A stretch of 64,000 nucleotides of DNA from Agromyces ramosus (GTDB taxonomy: Bacteria > Actinomycetota > Actinomycetes > Actinomycetales > Microbacteriaceae), in assembly GCF_030817175.1 (NCBI RefSeq), contig NZ_JAUSYY010000001.1, positions 992,001-1,056,000 on the forward strand, given 5' to 3'. Under the pieces are notes generated by a model. It was not told the DNA's origin, made no database searches, and worked only from the letters and a program-made list of their open reading frames with translations. Positions 38,400-46,708 of the stretch are shown here, in pieces. Position numbers and translations under genes: made by a program. How positions within the stretch are numbered: the first letter of the stretch is position 1; each line of letters opens with the position of its first letter.

Positions 38400-38873
38400 T
38401 CAGGCGGCGAGGACGCCGTCGAGACGCTCGTAGCCCTCGCGCACGCCGAGCTCCATGTTCGACTGCACCATGCCGTCGCGAGCCTCGACGGTGGGGTAGG
38501 TGGAGTGGATGCGGAGCCGCGTGCGCCCGCCGCCGAGGTCTTCGAATGCGATCGACTCGATGGCCACGACATCGGGGAAGCCCTCGAACTCGAAGGTCTG
38601 GATCGCGAACTCGTTCTCGCGCACCGAGTGGAACGTGCCGTTGAACGCGTAGGCCTCGCCGTCGGTGCCGGTGTGCACGTAGCGGTACCCGCCCTGGGGC
38701 ACGAAGTCCCAGCGCTCGATGTCCATCTCGTAGCCCTGCGGGCCGAGCCACTGCTTGACGAGCTCCGGGTCGCGGTGCGCGTTGAACACGGCGGCGACCG
38801 GGGCGTCGAACTCGCGCTCGATGTCGATGAAGGGAAGTCCCTCGGGGGCGGTGATGGTGACAGGGTTCGTCAT
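38400..38873 (-). CDS. SRPBCC (AHSA1-like) domain protein
   Basis: 157 residues of START-like helix-grip fold: IEREFDAPVAAVFNAHRDPELVKQWLGP is the diagnostic N-terminal segment of AHSA1/ATPase-activator-like proteins, followed by a hydrophobic cavity region. Such proteins bind small hydrophobic ligands. The ATG overlaps the ArsR stop (ATGA), so the two are translationally coupled, a very common pairing in actinobacteria and proteobacteria. Confidence 0.92.
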   Translation of the reverse strand: MTNPVTITAPEGLPFIDIEREFDAPVAAVFNAHRDPELVKQWLGPQGYEMDIERWDFVPQGGYRYVHTGTDGEAYAFNGTFHSVRENEFAIQTFEFEGFPDVVAIESIAFEDLGGGRTRLRIHSTYPTVEARDGMVQSNMELGVREGYERLDGVLAA

Positions 38874-39283
38874 TGTCCTGCTTCTTCCTGTGTGGTGGTG
38901 TTGGTGGTGCCGGCGGTCGGGCCGGCATCGGATGCTGCGGCATTCGTGCCGCGGTCGGTGGCGAGCAGCGCATCGAGCGAACGGAATTGCTGCTCGTGAA
39001 TCAGCCGGTAGCGGTCGATCCACGCGGTGAGGGCCTCGAGTTGCGCGGCGTCGAGGTGCACGGGCCGGCGTTGCGCGTCACGCGATCTCGTGACGAGGCC
39101 CGCCTGCTCGAGTACCTGGATGTGCTTCGAGACCGCCTGCTTGGTGATCTGGAACGGTTCGGCGAGCTCGTTGACCGTGGCAGGCCCGCGGCTCAGTCGG
39201 GCGATGATGCGGCGGCGCACCGGGTCGGCCAGCGCCATGAAGGCGCGGTCGAGGCGGTCGTCTGCGCTCGGATCCACGATCAT
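38870..39283 (-). CDS. ArsR-family winged-helix repressor
   Basis: About 137 residues from the ATG at 39283, which has GAGGGAGAG upstream; an upstream ATG (39307) lies inside the operator and has no ribosome site. The winged helix contains ADPVRRRIIARL, the recognition helix NELAEPFQITKQAVSKHIQVLEQAGLV and a wing with RDAQRRPVHL. No Cys metal site is seen, so it is a ligand- or partner-responsive type that typically represses an adjacent SRPBCC gene. The C-terminus is a Thr/Ala-rich tail. Confidence 0.92.
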   Translation of the reverse strand: MIVDPSADDRLDRAFMALADPVRRRIIARLSRGPATVNELAEPFQITKQAVSKHIQVLEQAGLVTRSRDAQRRPVHLDAAQLEALTAWIDRYRLIHEQQFRSLDALLATDRGTNAAASDAGPTAGTTNTTTQEEAGQ

Positions 39284-39309
39284 CTCTCCCTCTTTCAACC
39301 GTTTCATTG

Positions 39310-39327
39310 ATCAATCATTTGATTGAT
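39310..39327. promoter_or_regulatory. ArsR operator between the ArsR and VOC units
   Basis: ATCAATCA-TT-TGATTGAT is a perfect 18-bp palindrome just upstream of the ArsR start and about 115 bp before the divergent VOC gene. The size and AT-rich composition match ArsR-type operators. The rightward half contains TAATCA on the minus strand, a possible -10. Confidence 0.7.
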
Positions 39328-39441
39328 TACAGAGTACGAAGCTTCGGATGCCGCTGTCAAGTGTTCGGCGAAACTCCCTTGCCGCCGACTCCGCAAGCGA
39401 CGAGGATCGCCCTGTCAGACGGCGAATCGAAAGGGCACATC

Positions 39442-39864
39442 ATGGTCACGCTGAACCCGTACCTCAACTTCCGCGACAACGCGAAGGAGGCGATGGAGTT
39501 CTACCACTCGGTGTTCGGAGGCGAGCTGACGTCGAGCACCTTCGCCGAGTTCGGGGCATCCGAAGACCCCGCCGACGCCGACAAGATCATGCACAGCCAA
39601 CTCGAGGCCGACGGCGGCCTCGTGCTGATGGGCGCCGACACGCCGAGCTCGATGCCCGACCCGGGCAACGGCGGGCCGATCTCGGTCTCGCTCTCAGGCA
39701 CCGCCGACGACGACGCCACGCTGCGCGGCTACTGGCAGAAGCTCGTCGACAGCGGGTCGGAGATCGTGCCGCTCGAGGTGGCGCCGTGGGGCGACGCGTT
39801 CGGCATGTGCACCGACCGCTACGGCATCACCTGGCTGGTGAACATCAGCGCCGCGGGCGCCTAG
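39442..39864 (+). CDS. PhnB-like VOC-family protein
   Basis: 140 residues of the PhnB/DUF1428-related VOC branch: LNPYLNFRDNAKEAMEFYHSVFGG at the start, MHSQLEADGG in the middle and PWGDAFGMCTDRYGITWLVNI at the end. Members are homologues of glyoxalase/bleomycin-resistance proteins without established activity. It diverges from the arsR operon and may share its operator. A weak ribosome site (AAAGGGC) precedes the ATG. Confidence 0.92.
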   Translation: MVTLNPYLNFRDNAKEAMEFYHSVFGGELTSSTFAEFGASEDPADADKIMHSQLEADGGLVLMGADTPSSMPDPGNGGPISVSLSGTADDDATLRGYWQKLVDSGSEIVPLEVAPWGDAFGMCTDRYGITWLVNISAAGA

Positions 39865-39875
39865 GTCCGGCGAAG

Positions 39876-39911
39876 GCCTCGGTCACCCGCCGCGTCATCG
39901 AAGCGCTCAGC
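39876..39911. repeat. 36-bp direct repeat, copy A
   Basis: Matches 42412-42447 at 35 of 36 positions. This copy starts 11 bp past the VOC stop and covers the last codons of the MarR gene on the other strand. Read in the plus direction it encodes SVTRRVIEALS, almost identical to the C-terminus of the PfpI-like protein encoded at the other copy. Confidence 0.85.
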
Positions 39912-40365
39912 CCGTGGCAACGGGCAGCGCGACCCCGTGCAGCGCCGCGACGACCGGCGCCAGCTCGGGTTGACCGGCCGCCTCGGCGAGCACGCGCTCG
40001 AGTGTCTCGTCGTGGATGGGCCTGGCCCGTTGGTAGAGCGCGCGCCCGGCGGCGGTGAGCTCGGTGTAGATGCCGCGCCGGTCGTCGGCGCAGAGCACGC
40101 GCGTGAGCAGTGCCCGGTCTTCGAGGCGGTTCACGAGTCGCGTCGTCGCGCTCGGGCTGAGCGCGGCGGCGCGCGCGAGCTGCTGCATGCGCATGTGCCA
40201 GCCGTCTTGCCGGTTGAGCGCGTCGAGCACGGTGTACTCGACGACCGAGAGATCGGCGGATGCCGCGAGCGAGCGCTCGAGCTCGGCTTCGATGAGTCCG
40301 TGCAGGGCGGCGAGCGTGCGCCACCCCTGTGCGCGAACCTCGACGGCGTCGTCGGCGATGCCCAT
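39907..40365 (-). CDS. MarR-family transcriptional regulator
   Basis: 152 residues. The winged helix spans about 45-115 with LSVVEYTVLDAL, the recognition helix ALSPSATTRLVNRLEDRALL and a wing with CADDRRGIYTELT. It diverges from the MFS exporter gene with TTGC-based palindromes between them, the classical layout of a MarR repressor of a drug exporter. Its stop codon lies inside copy A of the 36-bp direct repeat. Confidence 0.92.
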   Translation of the reverse strand: MGIADDAVEVRAQGWRTLAALHGLIEAELERSLAASADLSVVEYTVLDALNRQDGWHMRMQQLARAAALSPSATTRLVNRLEDRALLTRVLCADDRRGIYTELTAAGRALYQRARPIHDETLERVLAEAAGQPELAPVVAALHGVALPVATG

Positions 40366-40414
40366 GGCTGCTCCTCGGTCAGGTCTCCCAGAGTTAGTTG
40401 CTTGCGCTTTCTAT

Positions 40415-40447
40415 TTGCGCGTGCAAGTATTAACCTCGCTTGCGCAA
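40415..40447. promoter_or_regulatory. MarR operators between marR and the MFS gene
   Basis: TTGC-GCGT-GCAA at 40415-40426 and the perfect palindrome TTGCGCAA at 40440-40447 share the half-site TTGC/GCAA. A further CTTGCGC lies at 40401-40407. They sit in the divergent promoter, about 50 to 80 bp before the MFS start and 50 to 80 bp from the marR start. Confidence 0.6.
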
Positions 40448-40494
40448 TAGCGCGCGTCTGCAACTATCCCCGACAGTGTAACAGGAGACTGCGC

Positions 40495-41715
40495 ATGCCC
40501 CTCGGACTCATCGCCCTCGCCATCGGCGGCTTCGGCATCGGCCTCACGGAGTTCGTCATCATGGGCCTGCTGCCCGAGGTGGCCGCCGACTTCGGCGTCA
40601 CCGAGGCCGCGGCCGGATGGTTCATCTCGGGCTATGCCCTCGCGGTCGTCGTCGGCGCCCTCGGTCTCACGGCGGCGACGACCCGGCTCCCCCGCAAGCC
40701 GGTGCTCATGGGACTGCTCGTGCTCTTCATCGCGGGCAACGCCATCTCGGCCCTGGCCCCCACCTACGAGCTCATGATGACCGGCCGCATCATCGCGGCC
40801 CTCTGTCATGGCGCCTTCTTCGGCATCGGCTCGGTCGTCGCCGCCGGCCTCGTCTCCCCCGAGAAAGCCGCCGGCGCCATCGCGATCATGTTCACCGGCC
40901 TCACCGTGGCGAACGTGCTCGGCGTGCCGTTCGGGACATTCCTCGGCCAGGAGTTCGGCTGGCGGTCGACGTTCTGGGCCATCTCGGCGATCGGCGTGCT
41001 CGCCCTCGTCGGCATCGCCCTGCTCGTGCCCAACCCTCGCACCGATGGCACCGCCCCGAGCCTTCGCCGCGAGCTCACCGCATTCCGCTCGGGACAAGTG
41101 TGGCTCTCGCTCACGGTGACGGTGCTCGGCTTCGGCGGCATGTTCGGCGCCTTCACCTACATCGCCTACACGCTCACCGAGGTGAGCGGATTCGCCTCGA
41201 GCGCCGTGCCGTGGCTCCTCGTGCTGTTCGGGGCGGGCCTCGTCGTCGGCAATTGGATCGGCGGGCGCCTCGCCGACCGCTCGATCGATGGCACGCTGCT
41301 CGGCTTCATCGCCGCGCTCCTCGTCGTGCTCACGCTCTTCGCGTGGCTCGCCCCGAGCCCGGCCGCCACGATCGTGCTGCTCACCCTCATGGGCGGCTTC
41401 GGCTTCGGCACGGTGCCCGCACTGCAGAGCCGAGTCATGCGGTACGCCGACCACGCACCGACGCTCGCCTCGGGCGCGAACATCGCCGCGTTCAACCTCG
41501 GCAACGCGCTCGGCGCCTGGGCGGGCGGCGCCACGATCGCGGCCGGACTCGGCTACACCTCGCCGATCTGGGTCGGCGCGATCATCACGGCGGCCGCCCT
41601 GCTCGTCATGGTCGTCGCGCGGGCTGCCGCACGCCGTACGCGTGTCGCCGACCGAGCGGATGCCCCGGCGCCCGAGCACCTCGATGACGCCCGCGCCGCG
41701 GCATCCGTCGCCTGA
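40495..41715 (+). CDS. MFS transporter, AraJ/sugar-efflux type
   Basis: 406 residues, twelve membrane helices of the drug:H+ antiporter-1 type. The N-terminus FGIGLTEFVIMGLLPEVAADFGVTE is diagnostic for the AraJ/YdhP group; the conserved motif between helices 2 and 3 (ATTRLPRKPVL) and the helix 5 motif GVPFGTFLGQ are present. Probably exports a drug or sugar under MarR control. ACAGGAGAC precedes the ATG. The PfpI-like gene follows after 36 bp. Confidence 0.93.
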   Translation: MPLGLIALAIGGFGIGLTEFVIMGLLPEVAADFGVTEAAAGWFISGYALAVVVGALGLTAATTRLPRKPVLMGLLVLFIAGNAISALAPTYELMMTGRIIAALCHGAFFGIGSVVAAGLVSPEKAAGAIAIMFTGLTVANVLGVPFGTFLGQEFGWRSTFWAISAIGVLALVGIALLVPNPRTDGTAPSLRRELTAFRSGQVWLSLTVTVLGFGGMFGAFTYIAYTLTEVSGFASSAVPWLLVLFGAGLVVGNWIGGRLADRSIDGTLLGFIAALLVVLTLFAWLAPSPAATIVLLTLMGGFGFGTVPALQSRVMRYADHAPTLASGANIAAFNLGNALGAWAGGATIAAGLGYTSPIWVGAIITAAALLVMVVARAAARRTRVADRADAPAPEHLDDARAAASVA

Positions 41716-41751
41716 TCTCCCCACCCCACCACCCCTCGAAAGGAACAGGCA

Positions 41752-42450
41752 ATGAGCAACATCCTCATGATCGTCACCGGCGCAACCGCCCTGACGATGA
41801 AGGACGGGTCGCAGCACCCGACCGGCTTCTGGGCCGAAGAGCTCGTGACCGCCCATCGCGACCTCGTCGCGGCCGGTCACACCGTGACCATCGCGACGCC
41901 CGGCGGAGTCACCCCGATCGTCGATGCGGGCAGCCTCGAGCCCTCGCAGACGGGCGGCGAGGCGCAGGCACGCGAGCTCGCCGAGTACCTCGACTCCATC
42001 ACCGGCCAACTCGAGGCAGCGGTTCCGATCGCCGACGTCGAGCCAGCCGACTACGCCGCCATCGTGCTGCCCGGTGGCCACGGGCCGATGGCCGACCTCG
42101 CGTTCGACGCGAACGTGGGCCGCGTACTCGTCGCGGCGAACGAGGCCGGCACCGTCATCGCCCCGTTCTGCCACGGGCCGGCCGCGCTGCTCTCGGCGAA
42201 GCTCGCCGACGGCTCGAACGCGTTCGCCGGTCGCCGCCTCGCCGTCTTCACCGACGAGGAGGAGCGCACCGGGGGCACCGGCGAGAACACGCCCTGGTGG
42301 GTCGAGTCGGCGCTTCGCGACGCGGGCGCCGTCATCGACCCGGCCTCCCCTTGGAGCGACCATGTCGTCGTCGACGGCAACCTCATCACCGGCCAGAACC
42401 CCCAGTCGAGCGCCTCGGTCGCCCGCCGCGTCATCGAAGCGCTCAGCTGA
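41752..42450 (+). CDS. DJ-1/PfpI-family protein (type 1 glutamine amidotransferase-like)
   Basis: 232 residues. The nucleophile Cys lies in IAPFCHGPAAL near residue 143 and the conserved Glu in PTGFWAEEL near residue 28; IVLPGGHGPMAD is the family strand-loop. This branch resembles Hsp31-like glyoxalase/chaperones. GAAAGGAAC precedes the ATG. Together with the MFS exporter it forms a detoxification pair. Its last codons lie inside copy B of the 36-bp direct repeat and end in a TGA that the repeat copy A lacks. Confidence 0.92.
   Translation: MSNILMIVTGATALTMKDGSQHPTGFWAEELVTAHRDLVAAGHTVTIATPGGVTPIVDAGSLEPSQTGGEAQARELAEYLDSITGQLEAAVPIADVEPADYAAIVLPGGHGPMADLAFDANVGRVLVAANEAGTVIAPFCHGPAALLSAKLADGSNAFAGRRLAVFTDEEERTGGTGENTPWWVESALRDAGAVIDPASPWSDHVVVDGNLITGQNPQSSASVARRVIEALS
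42412..42447. repeat. 36-bp direct repeat, copy B
   Basis: The intact copy: it encodes the C-terminus of the PfpI-like protein. With copy A it brackets the whole MarR-MFS-PfpI block (about 2.5 kb). Confidence 0.85.
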
Positions 42451-42455
42451 GCGGC

Positions 42456-42481
42456 CTTCCGGCGCCGCCGGGCGCCGGAAG
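42456..42481. terminator. Hairpin terminator after the PfpI-like gene
   Basis: An 11-bp perfect stem (42456-42466 with 42471-42481) and a GCCG loop starts 6 bp past the stop. A short G-rich tandem (GCCGGGTGGCGGGA twice) follows directly. Confidence 0.7.
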
Positions 42482-42599
42482 CCGGGTGGCGGGAGCCGGG
42501 TGGCGGGAGGCGGGTGCCCGGATATCACCAAGGATTCGGGGCGGTCAATCCCCTGCCCGCCGGAGGGCAGCCGTGCCTAACGTGAGCGCAAACCCGAGA

Positions 42600-42625
42600 T
42601 GGCGCGCGCTGCGCATCGCGCGCCA
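42600..42625. repeat. Hairpin in the leader of the glucosidase gene
   Basis: A 9-bp perfect stem (42600-42608 with 42617-42625) with an 8-nt loop lies about 12 bp before the ribosome site GGAGGTC. It may shield or delay translation, or be chance in GC-rich DNA. Confidence 0.4.
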
Positions 42626-42652
42626 CTCGCCGAGTGCGGAGGTCAAGGGTTC

Positions 42653-44797
42653 ATGGCCGGTTGGAACGCCGATACGCTCGCGCCACCCGTGGGCGCCGGG
42701 GCGGTCACGATTCTCGAGGGTGCCTCGTTCTGCGCCTCGAGCGCGAACGGCGACATCGTGCCCGAGCTGCCGTACGGCCTGTTCTTCCGTGACACGCGCA
42801 TCGTGTCCCGGTGGACGCTGCTCATCGACGGGGCCCCGGTCGAAGCACTGTCATCGCTCACGCCCGAGCCGTATCACGGGGTGTTCGTCGGCCGCGCCGG
42901 GCACCTGCCCGGCCGGGCGGACACGCCGCTGACGGTCGAACGCGATCGGCACGTCGACGGCGGACTGCGCGAGCGCATCACCATCCGCAGCTACTCCCGG
43001 GAGCCGATGACCTACCGGGTCGAGGTGCTGCTCGAGGCCGACTTCGCCGACATCTTCGAGGTCAAGGAGGGCCGGGCACGCGGCGTCCCGCGCCCGACGA
43101 GGCGCGACAGCTCGGGCCGGTTCCGGGTCGAGTCGGTGGGCACGGTCGACCCTCTCGGACTGGTCGTGACGGCACCCGAGGGGGCCGTCGCGGGCGACCG
43201 TGTCGCCTTCCGCGTCGTGCTCCCGCCCCGCGGAACATGGAGCCAGGAGCTCGTCGTCTGCCCGACCGTGAACGGCGAGGAAGTGGCGCTGGGGCCCCCG
43301 GCCGAAGGCCCCACCCACGAGTCGGAGCCGGTCCGCCGGCTCCTCGCGTGGCAGTCGCGGGTGCCGGTCGCGTCGATGGAGGACGACTCGCTCGAACGGG
43401 TCATCCGCCAGAGCCAACGCGACCTCGGCTCCCTCCGGATCTTCGACCCGAAGCACGCCGATCGCGCGGTCGTCGCCGCCGGCGTGCCCTGGTTCATGGC
43501 GCTGTTCGGACGGGACTCGCTGCTCACCGCGTGCATGGCACTCCCCCTCGACCCCACGCTCGCGCTCGGCACGCTCAGGACGCTCGCCGACCTGCAGGGC
43601 ACGAAGCTCGACCCGGCGTCGGAGGAGCAGCCCGGCCGCATCCTGCACGAGGTGCGGCTCGGTGCGACGACGAACCTCGCCCTGGGCGGCGAGTCGGTCT
43701 ACTACGGCACGGTCGATGCCACGCCGCTCTTCGTAGTGGTCCTGGGCGAGCTCGCACGGTGGGGCGGGCTTCCGGATGACGCGGACGAACTGCTGGCCGC
43801 GGCGGATCGGGCACTCGAGTGGATCGAGCGCGACGGCGACCGCGACGGCGACGGCTTCGTGGAATACGCGCGCCTCAACGACTTCGGGCTCATCAACCAG
43901 GGCTGGAAGGACTCGTGGGATGGCATCAACTTCGCCGACGGCGCGCTCGCCGAGCCGCCCATCGCGTTGTGCGAGGTGCAGGGCTACGTGTACGCGGCCT
44001 ATCTCGCCCGAGCACTGCTCGCCGGGATCCGGGGCGACGCCGCGGGAGCTCAACGGTGGACCGAGAAGGCGGAAGACCTGAAGACGAGGTTCAACGAGCG
44101 ATTCTGGATCCCCGACCGCAAGTGCTTCGCGATCGCCCTCGACCGGGAGAAGCGCCAGGTCGACGCGTGCGCCTCGAACATGGGCCACTGCCTCTGGAGC
44201 GGCATCGTCGACGACGACAAGGCGCCCTTCGTCGCCGAGGCACTCCTGTCGGAGCGCATGTTCACGGGCTGGGGCGTGCGCACGCTCGCCACCGACATGG
44301 GCGCCTACAACCCCGCGAGCTACCACAACGGCTCGGTCTGGCCGCACGACAATGCGATCGTCGCCGCAGGACTCATGCGCTACGGCTTCGTCGAGGAGGC
44401 GCAGCGCATCGCCGTCGGGCTGTTCGAGGCGGCGAACCGGTACGGCGGCCGGCTGCCCGAGCTGTTCTGCGGGTTCGACCAGGGGGAATACCCCGAGCCG
44501 GTCGTCTACCCTGCGTCATGCTCGCCGCAGGCGTGGGCGGCCGCGACCCCGCTCTCGCTCCTGCGCACCGTGCTGCGCTTCGATCCGTCGGTGCCCACCG
44601 GTGAGGTCTGGATGGCGCCGGTGCTCCCGCCGGAGTTCGGGGACATCCACCTCAGGAACGTGCCGCTGGCCGGCTCACGCATCTCGGTGGACGTCGCCAA
44701 GCGCGGCACCTCGGTCGCCGGACTCCCCGCCCACCTCACCCTGCACCAGAAGCCGCTCGGCGCCGCGATGGTGCACACCCGAAGGGAAGCACCATGA
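42653..44797 (+). CDS. Glycogen-debranching-type amylo-alpha-1,6-glucosidase
   Basis: 714 residues. The N-terminal domain (about 15-210) matches the bacterial debranching-enzyme N-terminal family (SANGDIVPELPYGLFFRDTRIVSRW). The (alpha/alpha)6 C-domain carries WFMALFGRDSLLT near residue 283, GLINQGWKDSWD near 412 and YHNGSVWPHDNAIVA near 558, the latter two with the acidic residues used in catalysis. No second transferase domain is present, so it acts as a glucosidase only. The ATG at 42653 follows GGAGGTC. Its stop overlaps the glycosyltransferase start (ATGA), so both proteins probably act on one glucan or glucoside. Confidence 0.9.
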   Translation: MAGWNADTLAPPVGAGAVTILEGASFCASSANGDIVPELPYGLFFRDTRIVSRWTLLIDGAPVEALSSLTPEPYHGVFVGRAGHLPGRADTPLTVERDRHVDGGLRERITIRSYSREPMTYRVEVLLEADFADIFEVKEGRARGVPRPTRRDSSGRFRVESVGTVDPLGLVVTAPEGAVAGDRVAFRVVLPPRGTWSQELVVCPTVNGEEVALGPPAEGPTHESEPVRRLLAWQSRVPVASMEDDSLERVIRQSQRDLGSLRIFDPKHADRAVVAAGVPWFMALFGRDSLLTACMALPLDPTLALGTLRTLADLQGTKLDPASEEQPGRILHEVRLGATTNLALGGESVYYGTVDATPLFVVVLGELARWGGLPDDADELLAAADRALEWIERDGDRDGDGFVEYARLNDFGLINQGWKDSWDGINFADGALAEPPIALCEVQGYVYAAYLARALLAGIRGDAAGAQRWTEKAEDLKTRFNERFWIPDRKCFAIALDREKRQVDACASNMGHCLWSGIVDDDKAPFVAEALLSERMFTGWGVRTLATDMGAYNPASYHNGSVWPHDNAIVAAGLMRYGFVEEAQRIAVGLFEAANRYGGRLPELFCGFDQGEYPEPVVYPASCSPQAWAAATPLSLLRTVLRFDPSVPTGEVWMAPVLPPEFGDIHLRNVPLAGSRISVDVAKRGTSVAGLPAHLTLHQKPLGAAMVHTRREAP

Positions 44798-45927
44798 GAA
44801 TCGGCATCATCGCTCCCCCCTGGATCCCCATCCCGCCGCCCGCGTACGGCGGGATCGAGTGCTTCATCGACGTGCTGGCGCTCGAACTCGCCGCCGCGGG
44901 CCACGAGGTCGTGCTGGCGGCATCCGGAGACAGCACCTGCCCGGTTGAACGACTGCCGGGCTTCCCACCGTCGGACCAGGACAAGATCGGCATGACGACG
45001 CACGAGTTGCGTCACCTCATCCGCGCATACGCCGGCCTCACCGACGTCGATGTGATCGTCGACAACACCCTCGGAGGACCCGTGCTCGCCCAGAGCGCTG
45101 CGAGGCGCCCCGTCGTCACCATCGTGCACAGTCCCTTCGAGGAGGTCGTGCTCGAGCTCTACGGCGCCACCTCGCCAGACATGACGTTCGTCGCGATCTC
45201 GCGGCATCAGGCGTCGACTTCGCGGCACGTGCGCGTCGCCGAGGTCATCCACCACGGCATCCGGACCGAGGACGTTCCCGTCGGGCCCGGCGGGCCGGAC
45301 GCGTGCTTCCTGGGCCGGATGCATCCGGACAAGGGCCTCATGGAGGCCATCGAGGTGGCGGAGCTCGCCGGCATTCACCTGCGAATCGCCGCGAAGATGC
45401 GTGAGTCGCTCGAATGCGAGTACTTCGAGGAGGTCGTGCGCCCGGCGCTCGGCTCGAACGCGGAGTACGTGGGCGAGCTCTCGACCGACGAGAAGTACGA
45501 GCTCATGGGCTCCTCGTGCGCGTTGCTCAACCCGATCCAATGGGACGAGCCGTTCGGCCTGGTGATGATCGAGGCGCTCGCCACGGCGACGCCGGTCGTC
45601 GCCACGCCGCGCGGATCGGTACCCGAGATCGTGCAGGACGGCGGCACCGGGTTCATCGGCGCGGACGTCGAGGACCTCGTCGATGGACTGCGCCGGGCGA
45701 GCTCGCTCGATCGTGGCGCATGCCGTGCCAGTGTCGAGGAGCGCTTCACCGCGGCGCAGATGGCACAGCACTACGTGGCACTGTTCGAACGGCTGCTGCA
45801 GCAGGAGCGCCAGCGCCGCGGCGAGGGCACGCGCGCGGCGGTGCCGCTCCCGACCGAGCGCGCCCGGGCGGCGGCCACGGTCGCCTCCGCCTCGGCGGTG
45901 GGCGACGAGCGGCCGCAGACCGCGTAG
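44794..45927 (+). CDS. Family 4 glycosyltransferase
   Basis: 377 residues of GT-B fold. The Gly-rich PPPAYGGIE loop lies near residue 15, the sugar-nucleotide side carries FLGRMHPDKG near 172 and the EX7E-type EPFGLVMIEALA near 250-261. It transfers a hexose from a nucleotide donor, probably retaining. The start overlaps the glucosidase stop by ATGA. No glycogen synthase, trehalose or capsule genes flank it, so the product is unknown. The tail from ~345 is Ala/Arg-rich. Confidence 0.9.
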   Translation: MRIGIIAPPWIPIPPPAYGGIECFIDVLALELAAAGHEVVLAASGDSTCPVERLPGFPPSDQDKIGMTTHELRHLIRAYAGLTDVDVIVDNTLGGPVLAQSAARRPVVTIVHSPFEEVVLELYGATSPDMTFVAISRHQASTSRHVRVAEVIHHGIRTEDVPVGPGGPDACFLGRMHPDKGLMEAIEVAELAGIHLRIAAKMRESLECEYFEEVVRPALGSNAEYVGELSTDEKYELMGSSCALLNPIQWDEPFGLVMIEALATATPVVATPRGSVPEIVQDGGTGFIGADVEDLVDGLRRASSLDRGACRASVEERFTAAQMAQHYVALFERLLQQERQRRGEGTRAAVPLPTERARAAATVASASAVGDERPQTA

Positions 45928-45943
45928 CGGGATCGCTGGAGGC

Positions 45944-46276
45944 TCAGTCGAAGAGCTCGGAGAGCCAGCTCTCCTTCTTCTTCTTGCGATAGCCCTGGTC
46001 ACCGTACCCGCGATTGTCGTAACCGCGATTGTCGTAGGGCTGCTGGTACGCGGGCTGCCCGTAGGCGGGCTGCTGCGGCGGGGCCGGGGCAGCGGGTGCT
46101 GCAGGAGCGGCGGGGGCCGACTGCTCGGGGCCGGCATACTCGCGTGAGCCGCGCTCGATGATCTTGTCGAGCTCACCTCGGTCGAGCCACACCCCCCGAC
46201 ACGTCGGGCAGTAGTCGATCTCGATGCCGCTGCGCTCGCTCATCACGAGCACGGTTCCGTCACTGGGGCACTGCAT
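45944..46276 (-). CDS. zf-TFIIB zinc-ribbon protein with Pro/Tyr-rich tail
   Basis: 110 residues. Cys pairs C3 and C23-x2-C26 with GVWLDRGELDKI form the zf-TFIIB zinc ribbon (about 1-45). The rest is low-complexity: Ala/Pro repeats, PAYGQPAYQQPYDNRGYDNRGY, then KKKKESWLSELFD. The SELFD end is conserved in this group. Function unknown; often next to stress genes. Start at the ATG at 46276, where GGAGGAG lies eight bases upstream. Confidence 0.88.
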   Translation of the reverse strand: MQCPSDGTVLVMSERSGIEIDYCPTCRGVWLDRGELDKIIERGSREYAGPEQSAPAAPAAPAAPAPPQQPAYGQPAYQQPYDNRGYDNRGYGDQGYRKKKKESWLSELFD

Positions 46277-46358
46277 AGGGCTCCTCCTTCAGGGTCTCTC
46301 GTGAGCCTATGGAGGGAAGCTGTGGACAAGCTCTGACGAGCCGGGCCCGGAAACGCGA

Positions 46359-46417
46359 ACGAGCGGATGCCGCGGCGCACACCTCACGAAGAGGCGGCAA
46401 CCGTGACATCCGCTCGT
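46359..46417. terminator. Long-loop hairpin after the first cold-shock gene
   Basis: An 11-bp perfect stem (46359-46369 with 46407-46417) contains the octamer CGGATGCC/GGCATCCG at its base; the 37-nt loop can form a further short stem (TGCCGC with GCGGCA). It lies 37 bp past the cold-shock gene stop. Confidence 0.5.
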
Positions 46418-46453
46418 CGACCGGCGCGAAGCGCCGATCAGTCGGGGCGAGAA

Positions 46454-46660
46454 CTACGCGATGACGCGGATGTTCTCGGCCTGCAGACCCTTGGGTCCAC
46501 GGGCGGTCTCGAACTCGACCTTCTGGTTCTCCTCGAGCGAACGGTATCCGTCGGACGCGATCGCGCTGAAGTGCGCGAAGACGTCGGCAGAGCCGTCATC
46601 CGGGGCGATGAAGCCGAAGCCCTTGTCGGCGTTGAACCACTTGACGGTTCCGGTAGCCAT
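46454..46660 (-). CDS. Cold-shock protein (CspA family), copy 1
   Basis: 68 residues. The beta-barrel nucleic-acid-binding fold carries RNP1 ([10 protein letters not shown]) and RNP2 (VFAHFSAI), the marks of CspA-family RNA chaperones. It binds single-stranded RNA and melts structures that hinder translation in the cold or in fast growth. AAGGAAAAGATT precedes the ATG. The upstream region is strongly structured. It is a close paralogue of the gene at 49795-49998 and lies downstream of the desaturase gene on the same strand. Confidence 0.97.
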   Translation of the reverse strand: MATGTVKWFNADKGFGFIAPDDGSADVFAHFSAIASDGYRSLEENQKVEFETARGPKGLQAENIRVIA

Positions 46661-46708
46661 AATCTTTTCCTTCTGTAAAAAGCCGAGCCGCCGAAACGAC
46701 TGCGACGT

